Below are positions 27,801 to 35,500 of a DNA stretch of 64,000 bases, piece after piece. Numbering within the stretch: position 1 is the stretch's first letter; each line of letters opens with the position of its first letter. The DNA lies in NCBI GenBank assembly GCA_017446045.1, contig JAFSRP010000034.1:1-64000 (forward strand). The letters are read 5' to 3'. The position numbers and the translations under genes were made by a program. Under the pieces are notes generated by a model. The model saw nothing but the letters and a program-made list of their open reading frames with translations, was not told where the DNA came from and did not search any database. This stretch comes from Lachnospiraceae bacterium. GTDB taxonomy: Bacteria > Bacillota > Clostridia > Lachnospirales > Lachnospiraceae.

Positions 27801-28172
27801 AGGGTCTTCGGACCCGGTATCGCCTGCTTCCCCTCCGGTCATTACATCAGCATCATCTTCTGATGGCTCTGGATCGTCTTTACTGCTGATCTCGTCGTCA
27901 GAATCAACATCCTGACTGGTACCGCTTTCAGTATCGGTGGTACCTACGAGTTCGGCAGTATCGTTCGTATCTTCTGCTTCTTCCTGTATGCCGACTTCCG
28001 CCTTGCTCTCTCCTACCAGAGCGGATGCGGGCTGTACGAGGACAGAGACAGTATACAGAAGTACAAGGGAAGCCATTATCGTTACTGCCTTCTGCCATCT
28101 CCTGTGCAGCCTGTTTCTCCGGATCGCTGTTATCTCTCGGCGGAGCTTATCATTCTCTTTTATCTGCTTCAT
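21891..28172 (-). CDS. Giant LPSTG-anchored vWA adhesin (putative pilus tip protein)
   Basis: About 2093 residues. Signal segment near residues 28-52 (ending PASALVG), a long acidic Glu/Asp/Ser/Thr-rich stalk to about residue 250, repeated adhesin-type beta domains, a von Willebrand A domain with metal-site motif DNSNSM near residue 864 and FITDGCPS later, then Cna_B/SpaA-like and Spy0128-like domains (SFGKIRFTEAGTYTYTIAE), LPSTG at about 2055, a hydrophobic span and the tail RRKSKITV. This is the layout of large pilus-tip adhesins fixed to the wall by sortase. I chose ATG 28172 (AAGGTGG upstream); ATG 28220 lies inside a 12-bp-stem hairpin. Last gene of the pilus operon. The stalk-coding part is GC-richer than the central part, suggesting mosaic ancestry. 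Confidence 0.9.
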   Translation of the reverse strand: MKQIKENDKLRREITAIRRNRLHRRWQKAVTIMASLVLLYTVSVLVQPASALVGESKAEVGIQEEAEDTNDTAELVGTTDTESGTSQDVDSDDEISSKDDPEPSEDDADVMTGGEAGDTGSEDPEATSGTGSSEANGTKDTSEDGGTADPEPSQETEGSEIIDPEPESGNTGSDDPAAPGSEQSVEEESQDTGSDEVNVPESVEDQENAADGTGIAQDAQDGNGSGEAAAGGASVVTEEVPTEVPVEAVPALEDEYFKGTLRYIEPGDYRISVAITEDAQIPKKPRPRLKVEELEPGSKKYQDHYEKAEKEILDGTNEIKFARFFDITILSDEEEIEPEEGAGVDITITYAKQIIVPEDGEKLAVHFINDDEIEVLDATGDPEVMIEAEEDEEAEPAQQAPEEDTEEAIPDDTEEDIKPESEETEDTEAPFGTVEGSAYVAVNANGEVIDPEDHLTDRASAEDEDGSVPEEDEEEDAEGMFDEADFEGESDLYRFTFSQDSFSVVGTVVTGRLDTRFIDSAGDTWQIIASFGADAGIPGDAGLRVSEILQGNEKYADYYADARLAAAAKANVELDRDALKAELSSKIENGEPVPARFFDIKIVDGSEQPVQLAEGSSVKVEIYLTEENNFVIAEDTEVSTVHFGAEKTEVLGSTTGTMDGEDGTLLVESVEFSTESFSVFALVWGEEPNQKRATIHWGTINDDGTFNEFDAANLDTSVGSVDLRASYNGYEYADAVYYISEPQTVSIDVAEEIEGRIFINDVITKVTDGDNYKWNAEDAQNAAAAFPIAENSHIYAVYRLPDPDHPHVPTPSEHDDIPTPTTEKHVTPNENPDGTPDGTYTIELDITGAQIIETLQSGANVVLVFDNSNSMITNRIGGRTRLAVAQDAMETLVETLDPGTNDIDMSLVYFGTGATRAQYSGSYWTKDGSDITGTVNGLTASGSSSYGTNWHQALQYAYNLAADPPDDDPTYVIFITDGCPSVNSFANNNDSHGAAGTNNTSDPCYVGGLGYAKAIAGEKGTSYSTTASWRSGGRDYSSTITEDGIGAYLYGIYTGTDSTSLLNTLISSSGGVSSITATSEEAIKTAFENIAQTIVNSLGATGVTTTDGVTQLSSVSADVHGAAGAFEYYRKGGVVKGLDGVEHEKYDHTANGGLGVTWADAPGTIYNEDGSVTWDLSSIGQTEAKVTYVVRFTVWPSQEAYDIIANLNNEVVDYDDLLPVVQSQIYESGGKYYLKTNTTLNTSYTFQGTTYTDPVTFEQGQMVLDETQMNVRKDFANDINAQHIYDQIEFYLLRDGKYYQDDGTVSDTLDDSKVFKLPVDASNNWQNSVFIAPGVMKGGDILETGHKYSLDEKILVGNEYEYEFTPQIVRPMEINGVLTYLVLVDKYNPAPEGATAYYIDDDAKTYRAAKSSDTENVYYVVSGENEGTLIGTNRKTAELDITKQIVDNTGNFTEEQLDAETFTYRVTLTVPADADISGITAYEYVPRWDDPPASNRYIIFGYQNTEVGNVQGIASDVSRFSGKIYGGYTVTTSTANRQMTDMFSLDAGGATMSATIDITLKRKEIIRFTNLPADTEYTITEMYNNYRQSDPSRDADAEPSTMEANIADAGYETTFITKSRNPVTNTVSETNPQTGTTVTGTIDYLDVRYYNQFTNTLNDAIDVELTGTKHLDGYEWSGERYYFNLETTNDAPLPVIGASGRVRFYLTEASGSADKSYSFGKIRFTEAGTYTYTIAEDDADTLQIVNGKAVQYGAAETITIVIAADNDGKLSVESVTNESGHTAWDADNLVATTTITNTAPTTSVSATKAWQNADGTTEAPADASVTFTLYDEDGTVLSTVVLNGTKDEEEVGEGETWRVPTTGGYESDSWVATFVGLPMYKIVDGVTEEIKYTIGETEKWSGYELVVDDEHPHPVSNGGTITNKQVPKYVRFMKTNDNGDTLGGAEFTFDALEGNLVSEKPGTMDGNIDISGLLRDGSGKYTFELTVSEDDYVLSETVVPKGYYPPDGEVHISVGDNKVIAELIKDGKKTKEFKVTGTGTEAEPYVVTITNSTGAALPSTGGHGTLPYTLSGLMLIMASALMLGLRRKSKITV

Positions 28173-28205
28173 GTATCTTTTCCACCTTGTTTTTTGACAG
28201 ATGAA

Positions 28206-28247
28206 ATCCCTCATATCCATCTTTTTTAGAACACAGATATGAGGGAT
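28206..28247 (-). repeat. Intergenic hairpin in pilus operon (minor pilin / giant adhesin)
   Basis: Perfect 12-base stem ATCCCTCATATC (28206-28217) / GATATGAGGGAT (28236-28247) with an 18-base loop. No T tract follows on the minus strand, so a processing or stability role is more likely than termination. Confidence 0.75.
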
Positions 28248-28280
28248 ATGATGCTTGTTATCTTTGATCAGAAAACAGGA

Positions 28281-29678
28281 TCAGTCATCACGTTTCCTGC
28301 CAACAAAGCCTCCGCCGATCAGGGCAAAACCGCCGATCAAAAGGATCGGTACCGGCCACCACAGCTGGCCTGTCTGCGGGAGTCTGTCAACGCCGAGCAC
28401 TGCCTGCTCGGGCATTCCAGGATCACGCTCCGCGCCAAGGACTCCGGTGTCCGGCTCACCAGGTGTTATAGGCGTCCCGGGATCACCGGGATCACGCGGT
28501 GTTCTTTCTTCCCGGTCGCGGCCTCCGCCACCGTAATAGTTGCTGAAAAGGATCTCGATCGGATCCGGCCCGCTTACTGTACCGGTCCGGTTGGCAGTGA
28601 TCTTCTGCTTTTTCATGCTCTCACTTGCGCCGTTCAGCTTGTCGACTTCGATCGTGTCGACATACAGGTTGCCATCCGCATGGTAGTTCACCGTATACGT
28701 GATCATATAAGAGTTGAAGTCATAGATGTACCTGCTGTAGAACTTACCACTGACTGCGTCGACCTCAGCTTTGGTGCGAAGCTCTCTCACTGTATAAGCG
28801 TAAGTTCCGGGCTCAGTAAAGTCTATGACGCCTGCCTCCACGGTACCTGTCGGCTTAGCGCCTGATCCGCTCTTTTTGGTCGTGATCTTCAGGATCTGAA
28901 CGCCCCCGGCTTCATCGATGCTCACCTGCGCACCGTCAAGGTCATGCTTCGCGGGGTCGTGCTTTGGCATCGGCTCCCCTTTGTTCGCTGCCTTGAACTC
29001 AAAGTAAAAGTCCTCTCCACCGGATGCAGAGGTGACATCCACGATCTTGGTGATCGGCGGGTCCGCCTGGCAAAGGCCTGCTGCCTTCTTTTTGACCTTA
29101 TCCACCTTCGGGGAGGCATCCACATCATACTGTGCCTTTACCTTGCTTCCGTCCGTGGTCTTGACTGCCTCATCATAGTAAGGGATCGTCACAAGGAAAG
29201 AGCTCACCGGCTCATATCCTTCTGCCGCAGCTGTCTGTCTGACCAGGTAGAGTCCGAGGTCACGGCCGCCGAACGATGCCTTGCCGTTCGCGTCGACCGT
29301 CTGCGTTGCGACAGGCTTCACGTTGTCTGTGATCAGGCCCTCAGCTGCCTTCGCAAGGTCACTCGTAAGGTCAGCATCCGCTGCGATGGGGTTCTTAAGC
29401 CCATCGAACGGCGCGATATAACGGAGCTTGAATCCGTTATCCACATACACCTCGGCGATCTTGTAAGCCTCGAGGGTGCCGCCGCCGACTGCCTGGCCTT
29501 CCGCGGTCTTCATCGTGACATTGATGGAGCCAGTAGCCTTAAGGTCCGGGAACTCCCTCGGGGTCCCTTCCGCCTTTGCGGACATGCCAAACACTCCGGA
29601 TGCGATGATCGTCGCCGCAAGCACTGCGCCGCCAAGGATCCTGCTCATCTTCTTAAGTTTCATATTGATCGTTTTCAT
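28281..29678 (-). CDS. LPQTG-anchored minor pilin
   Basis: 465 residues. Signal peptide to about residue 34 (GVFGMSAKAEG), SpaA/Cna_B-like N-terminal fold, then a Spy0128-type isopeptide domain with VIDFTEPGTYAYTVRE and YMITYTVNYHADGNLYVD, a Pro/Asp/Arg-rich linker with two VLGA/VLGVDR motifs, LPQTG at about 433, a Trp-rich hydrophobic span (QLWWPVPILLIGG) and tail GRKRDD. It lies directly after the sortase gene. A pilus anchor or ancillary subunit is the likely role. Confidence 0.9.
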   Translation of the reverse strand: MKTINMKLKKMSRILGGAVLAATIIASGVFGMSAKAEGTPREFPDLKATGSINVTMKTAEGQAVGGGTLEAYKIAEVYVDNGFKLRYIAPFDGLKNPIAADADLTSDLAKAAEGLITDNVKPVATQTVDANGKASFGGRDLGLYLVRQTAAAEGYEPVSSFLVTIPYYDEAVKTTDGSKVKAQYDVDASPKVDKVKKKAAGLCQADPPITKIVDVTSASGGEDFYFEFKAANKGEPMPKHDPAKHDLDGAQVSIDEAGGVQILKITTKKSGSGAKPTGTVEAGVIDFTEPGTYAYTVRELRTKAEVDAVSGKFYSRYIYDFNSYMITYTVNYHADGNLYVDTIEVDKLNGASESMKKQKITANRTGTVSGPDPIEILFSNYYGGGGRDREERTPRDPGDPGTPITPGEPDTGVLGAERDPGMPEQAVLGVDRLPQTGQLWWPVPILLIGGFALIGGGFVGRKRDD

Positions 29679-29788
29679 CCTCTCTCATCTCCTGTCTTCC
29701 AGACTTTTTGGGTGGATGTTAGTTACTTTATCCTTTGATGGTTCCTATTTATGTTCAAGCATTTCTGCTGTTGTTTTCTTTATTTTTA

Positions 29789-30757
29789 TTATCGTTTCTC
29801 TTCTCTCTCTTCGATCATCGCATGGAGCTTCCGGATCCTCTTCTTCTGTCTGCTCGTCATGCCGGTATCGATCAGCATCAGAATGATAAGGATGATGATC
29901 ACCGGTACCGCGATGAACGGCACGATATTGACCGGTTTGATCTGAAGCGCATCCGCCACGACCTTCACGTCACCCTGGGCGTTCGCTACCCTGTGGCCTC
30001 TTACAAGAAGTCTGTGGGTATTGATGCCGTACGGGGTACAGGTGACTAAGGTACAGTAGTCCATGCCTTTGAAGATCTTTAAGTTCGAAAGGTCTGTAGG
30101 CTCTACCACCCTGATCTGGTCTACCTGGTAGGTAAGGGTCTCGTTTAAGATCGTCAGGATGAAGATATCTCCGTCTACGAGCTTATCAAGGTCCGAGAAG
30201 AGCTTGGCACTTGGAAGTCCCCTGTGCCCCGAAAGGACGATATGGGTCCCTTCCTTCGGGTCCATCACCTTTCCTTCCTTGGAGTTCCAGGATGGGGAGC
30301 CTACCGGGAGTGAGCTTCCTTCCACATGCCCAATGCCTGTCTGGAGGACTGCTTCACTTGTACCATGGTATAGAGACAACATCGTATTGATCTTATCGAT
30401 CTGGATATAGCCCATGTTGCCGCTTGGATTATAGGCAAGCTCGGCGTTATACTTTGCGGTATCCTCTTCCGTAGGCATCCAGTTCGGCCCGAAGATCGTG
30501 ATCTTCTTGTTATACTCTTCGGCTGATTCGATCCACCTGTCATACTCCGAAGTATCCATGTTCGATACTTCTTCCATGTAAGACATGATCGCCCTTGACT
30601 GGTGGAAGGAGTTCCAGTAATCCGAGAAGCTCGGGTAAAGGAGTATCCCCAGACCGACCAGCATCACCAGGAACAGTGCCGGGGTAACAAGCTTACTGGA
30701 TCTGATGCCTTTTTTCTTGTCTTTATTCTGTTTGCTTTCTTTATTCTCTGGTATCAA
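29789..30757 (-). CDS. srtC: Class C (pilus-type) sortase
   Basis: 322 residues. Membrane-bound transpeptidase that links pilin subunits. Transmembrane helix at about 23-41, catalytic domain with His178 (SGHRG), Cys240 (TLVTCTPYG) and Arg249 (HRLLVRG), and a second C-terminal helix at about 274-297, the class C hallmark. The start is TTG at 30757 with AAGGA upstream. It sits between the backbone pilin and the minor pilin, behind a strong hairpin that probably lowers its expression relative to the pilin. It is the only sortase in the window. Confidence 0.95.
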   Translation of the reverse strand: MIPENKESKQNKDKKKGIRSSKLVTPALFLVMLVGLGILLYPSFSDYWNSFHQSRAIMSYMEEVSNMDTSEYDRWIESAEEYNKKITIFGPNWMPTEEDTAKYNAELAYNPSGNMGYIQIDKINTMLSLYHGTSEAVLQTGIGHVEGSSLPVGSPSWNSKEGKVMDPKEGTHIVLSGHRGLPSAKLFSDLDKLVDGDIFILTILNETLTYQVDQIRVVEPTDLSNLKIFKGMDYCTLVTCTPYGINTHRLLVRGHRVANAQGDVKVVADALQIKPVNIVPFIAVPVIIILIILMLIDTGMTSRQKKRIRKLHAMIEEREEKR

Positions 30758-30769
30758 ATATCTTTCCTT

Positions 30770-30803
30770 TCCGGAGCAGCACTCCTTAGAGCACTGCTCC
30801 GGA
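30770..30803 (-). repeat. Intergenic hairpin between backbone pilin and sortase
   Basis: CCGGAGCAG pairs with CTGCTCCGG, with further partial pairing of ACTC and GAG inside. It ends one base ahead of the sortase ribosome site, so it may also limit sortase translation. Confidence 0.75.
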
Positions 30804-30881
30804 AGTGTGATGTTTAATCAACGATCAGTTTTTAAACACTACGTTTCTTTTGTTTAACGATCATCTTCTCTTATTTGAGGA

Positions 30882-32375
30882 TCATGCATCCATTCTTCTC
30901 TTGGTGACGAGCAGGACGCCTGCACCGATCACAAGGATGGAACCAAGGATGTAGAAGATCGTGGTACCGATGCCACCGGTGGACGGAAGGACTGAACCCT
31001 TGTTGTTTTCAACATCAATCTTTTCAAAAACAAATGTTGTAACAGCGTCCTCGCCTTCTCCTTCCGTTTCGGTTGCTTTTACTTCAACCGGTTCCTCAAG
31101 AAGGTTATAACCTGTCGGAGCCTTGGTCTCTTTAAGGCTATATGTCACATCGCTATCAAGACCATTGATTGTAATAGTATTACCATTTGTAACAATTTTG
31201 GTTGTCGTTGTAGTGTCTTCGGTTGTAGCAATTCTATAAGTCTTGCCAGCCTCTACTTCTACGAGATTGATAGCCGTTTCATTAAGCTGAAGTTCGAATT
31301 CTGCACCAACCAGCTTTGTCTTCGTTTCACCTGTATCAGCTCCATCTACCTTATCGAATTGGAATTTATATGTCTTGGTCTCGACCGTCTTCACAACAGA
31401 TTTATAATTGTTACCATACTCCAGCACAAGATCATTAGGAATACCAGTCTCAACAACAGCATCCTTATTCAGAATAGCAGTGTATTCGATAGTGATGGTC
31501 TTTCCCTTGTTTGCGATAACAGTATCTTTGGCAAAAGTAATCGTGAATTCCTTATCTGCTGCTGCAGGTGTAGTAGGAGTCAAAGTGTATGGAACATCAT
31601 CTTCACCTGCCTTTACAGAATCGATAGCTTTGAAGGTCAGACCAGCATCCATTGTATCTGTAAGAACAATTATATCATTAGCAGACTCAGGAACTTCTAC
31701 TGTAAGGGTGTAGTTGATTTCATCACCAATCTGAGCATTTACATCAGAACTGTTAATTGTTTTGTCAACACCCGGATAAGTGTTCTTTGTGTTGATCTCA
31801 ATGTCAGCCAGGGTCTGAACTACAAGAACATCACCCAGCGTAGAAGTGATCAGGTAGTAACCAGCATCAAGATCATCAGCTGTCGCACTACCACCAGGTT
31901 CGGTCTGAGCAAATGTATTATCTGCAGTAGCGAAGGTATCTTTAACCCCATCAAGTGCCGTGGCAATCTGCTCAGCACTTGCATTTGTATCTTTATTTAA
32001 CTCAACATACCACTTAGCCTGAGTAGCGTCTTTTACTACATTAAAGATGGGTTTAGCATTTTCCCCTTCTCCGACTTTAAGCCCCTCAAGAGCAGTTGCC
32101 TTAGCCTCAGTAGTAACATAATAGGAAACCTTGGGGGCATCATCGCCAGTACCAGCTGTTGATTCACCTGTTTCAGGATCAACAATAATCTTGGAGGCAT
32201 CTTCAATAGATGCGTCAAGGATCTTATAATACGTATATATTGTCGTTTCTACAGCCGCTTCGTCATCAGTAGCGGTACTATTGATCGTAATGCTTGCAGC
32301 AAACACGCTTATGCTCATAACAAGTACCATTGTAGCTGCAACTGCAAGTGCGAATAATTTCTTGAATTTCTTCAT
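30882..32375 (-). CDS. LPSTG backbone (major) pilin, SpaA-type isopeptide-forming
   Basis: 497 residues. Signal peptide MKKFKKLFALAVAATMVLV ending VFA, an N-terminal domain, then TYPGVDKTI, which resembles the pilin motif whose Lys is used for polymerisation, two Cna_B-type domains, an E-box YSLKETKAPTGYN near residue 412 whose Glu promotes an isopeptide bond, LPSTG at about 463 and the tail TKRRMDA. The ATG at 32375 has AAAGG ahead; the frame extended to 32477 adds a non-signal N-terminus and is rejected. No promoter is evident in the gap, so transcription must come through the upstream adhesin gene. Confidence 0.92.
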   Translation of the reverse strand: MKKFKKLFALAVAATMVLVMSISVFAASITINSTATDDEAAVETTIYTYYKILDASIEDASKIIVDPETGESTAGTGDDAPKVSYYVTTEAKATALEGLKVGEGENAKPIFNVVKDATQAKWYVELNKDTNASAEQIATALDGVKDTFATADNTFAQTEPGGSATADDLDAGYYLITSTLGDVLVVQTLADIEINTKNTYPGVDKTINSSDVNAQIGDEINYTLTVEVPESANDIIVLTDTMDAGLTFKAIDSVKAGEDDVPYTLTPTTPAAADKEFTITFAKDTVIANKGKTITIEYTAILNKDAVVETGIPNDLVLEYGNNYKSVVKTVETKTYKFQFDKVDGADTGETKTKLVGAEFELQLNETAINLVEVEAGKTYRIATTEDTTTTTKIVTNGNTITINGLDSDVTYSLKETKAPTGYNLLEEPVEVKATETEGEGEDAVTTFVFEKIDVENNKGSVLPSTGGIGTTIFYILGSILVIGAGVLLVTKRRMDA

Positions 32376-32503
32376 CGTTGCTTTTCCTTTCTTGAAAAAA
32401 TGTTCCTTCAAACTCTTTTTCTTGTTCAGCCTGTTGAAGGCAGGCTTTGTCACGCTTTCCCAGGTGACCGGGGGCATTCGTTTGTGAGATAGTTTTGTTC
32501 TGG

Positions 32504-32541
32504 CTGTTCTGCGGGTCTCCCGACCGGTTCCCGCAGAACAG
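32504..32541 (-). repeat. Hairpin in the leader of the backbone pilin
   Basis: Perfect 12-base stem CTGTTCTGCGGG (32504-32515) / CCCGCAGAACAG (32530-32541) with a 14-base loop. Without a U tract on the minus strand it looks like a processing or stabilising element ahead of the most abundant subunit. Confidence 0.8.
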
Positions 32542-32596
32542 TCTGTTTCTTATTTGTCTTCAGTTTCGGCGTCAGTTATTCGTCGAGATCAGAGGC

Positions 32597-35500
32597 TTAA
32601 TAATACCTCCTTTCTCTACGCCTCATCCTGAAGCCGTACATCATAGCGGATCCAAGCATCAGCAGAAGCCCGCCAAGTGTATAAGGTAAGGTTCCGTGGC
32701 CGCCGGTGGACGGAAGTGAAGCACCAGGTGTGTTCTTTACAGAAACAGTATATACAGGTTCCGCATCTGTCCCTGATTCCTCTATTTTGGAATACTCAGT
32801 TGGGCTTTCAACAGGATTTCCATCCTCATTTGTCAATCTTGCCTTAAGAACTGACCCTTCTTTGTAAACTTCAAAATAGATATTTTTTGTAAGAATGACA
32901 TAACCTTCTGGAGCCTTTGTTTCTACCAGCTGATATCTTCCGATGCCGAGGCCTCCAAGATCAAGTGGATTATCAAAAGTAATCTCGGTTTCATCTCCTG
33001 TTTCTTCATCAATAACTGTTCCGCTTCCTCCAGGTGCAAGATCAGTTTGGACACTGGTCCAGGATCCGCCACCTTCAGCTGCAATCCATTTATTAAGATT
33101 GAAGATAGACCCTACAAGCGTGGTTGATAGGTCCTCTTTTGTCTTCTTTAACTGGACATCGATCGTACTCCACTTATTAGTTACTGTTACTTTATACGCA
33201 GACTCAACATATTCGATCGTTCCAGTTATAGACTGTCCGGAAGATTCTCCCGTATCCTCTGTGGTCCAGTCTTCTGTGGTTTCTTCATCGCCATCTGCAT
33301 CATATCCTCGTTCACCCGCGATACTTACGAAACTGTACCCTTCGGCAGGCATAGTTTCTGATTCAGCTATTGTGTATGTGGATCCATCTGGCAGATTCAA
33401 GAAACGAACACTGTAATTGGTCTTCATATCAATGGAAACCTGTGTTCCAGACGGTACACAGAAGTAACCATTAAAATCACTTGCAGAGGGCTTTGTGCTG
33501 GTGACAGATCCATCATTCAGCTGCCATCTAATATCATCCGCCACTGCAATATCTGGATCTTTAATTAATGTATAGTTATTATTTGAATCCGCAATTGAGA
33601 ACCATGCCCATGCATCCGAGTTAACATCACTGATATCGTAAGATTCCGCATCCGCAATACTCACTTTCATGGTGAATGGGAATTTATCGCCTTCCGGGAC
33701 ATTGCTGCCTTCCACGGTTTTTACCACATCCAGATAACTACGACGGTGGTTTGTGGCGGTGAGATTGATTTCACCTTCCATCACCACGTAGTATTTTACG
33801 TCACTGCCAATGGTCAATTTATAATATGTATCCCCATCAACCACTGCTTTCGCCTGATCTTCAGTTGCTCCAGTAATAGCAGAGGGAGCATCCTCAGCAT
33901 CTATCAGCTTCAATGTCGTAGGTTCATTATTGATCAGCATCGGACGGACAGTATCTGCTTTAAGTACCCAGTTATGGCCAACGACTGCCTCTTCTGAGAA
34001 GGAGTAATCATGACCAGTCGTCTTCAGGTGAACGCCACCACCATCTTCGGTAAGTAGACCGAAGGAAATAAAGGAACTTGCTGACCATCCGTTGTCTCTA
34101 TTTAGTGTTACCTTGTGGACTTCTTCCCCATCACGCTTTACGAAGAGATCAACTGCAGATTGCCAACCTGTCTGACTATCAAGAGTATTCTTCCAGGTCT
34201 TGCTTACCGCCAATGCCTCTGTTGCGTTAACCGGCTGAGGATCAGGGTTATCAAAACCTGATGTCTGTTGCCCATTCTCTGTACGTGTATCCGTATAGGT
34301 AAGTGTAGCGCTAGTATTTGTCTCTAACTTATAATCCGCTGTCAGATATTGCCTGATTGCAGGATCCAAATCACTATAAGCTATGTCACCATTCTTCAGA
34401 TCAGCTATCAAGTCAAGAGTTTCCTGGCTTGGATAACAGTCGAAAGTCACTGTATAGGTTACTCCATCCAGCAAAGTTCCTACACTATTCAAATTCCAGT
34501 CAACTGCTCCGGTGTCACTGTTATGAGTGGCCGTTGGAGGCGTATAACTATAGAAACTTGTAGGCCCTGTCCATTCAACTGTCAGCTGATTTAGATCAAC
34601 TTTTCCTGCATAAGTAACAGATTGGTTGTTTCCGTCTTTATCAGTCCAAGTTATATCGACATTTTCACCATTAGGAGTAACTGTATAAACAATGGGATCA
34701 CCTGTTGTCTTATCCGGCATGGTAAAGGTATATGTTCCTCCAGTACCAGCTACAACAGGGAATGACAGCCAATACTGATATGAATTATCAACAACAAGCA
34801 GATGAGCAACTCCTGTACTTGTTGAAACATTAGTAGTGGTGCCGTCTGTAATAGAGACCTCAGTCACACCCAAAGTCTGAACGATTCTTTGGAAAATGTC
34901 ATTGATTGCCTGCGTCAATGCAGCAGTATCACTTGCTTTGTAATATCCCTCCGTATCAAAAGTCGTTCCCGGATTAGAAGGATCTGAATTATTGTATGCA
35001 TAATACAGTAAAGAGGCGAGCCAATCGTCGCTGTTCGCGAACGCGAAAATACCATATAATGCACCGTCAGTTTCATCACAGCTGCTCTCAATCCTCTGGG
35101 CAATAACTTTTGAAGCATTATAATTTGGTTCAGCCGCAGATTGAGAAGAAGTCTGAGGACGCCCATCAGTTATGAACACAACATAAGTCGGATCGTCGTC
35201 TGTTGCGGAGGAGTTGATCAGGTTCTCTGCCATCTGGAGCGCAGCTGTCCAGTTTGTATAATTTGAATAATTGAGTCTATATGAAGTTCCTGTCGAAGAA
35301 ACTCTATTCAGGATATCATTTCTGTTAGATGTCCATCCGTTCGTAACATTGGTCGCGCTTCCCGAAAACGTAATAAACGCTGCCTGAATATTTGTGGGAT
35401 CATCTTGATTCTGATACCCGAACAAAGCATTTGTAAAATCATAGACAACTTTTTCACTTGCAGATGCTCGGTCAATACTATAACTGTATCTTTGCCCATG

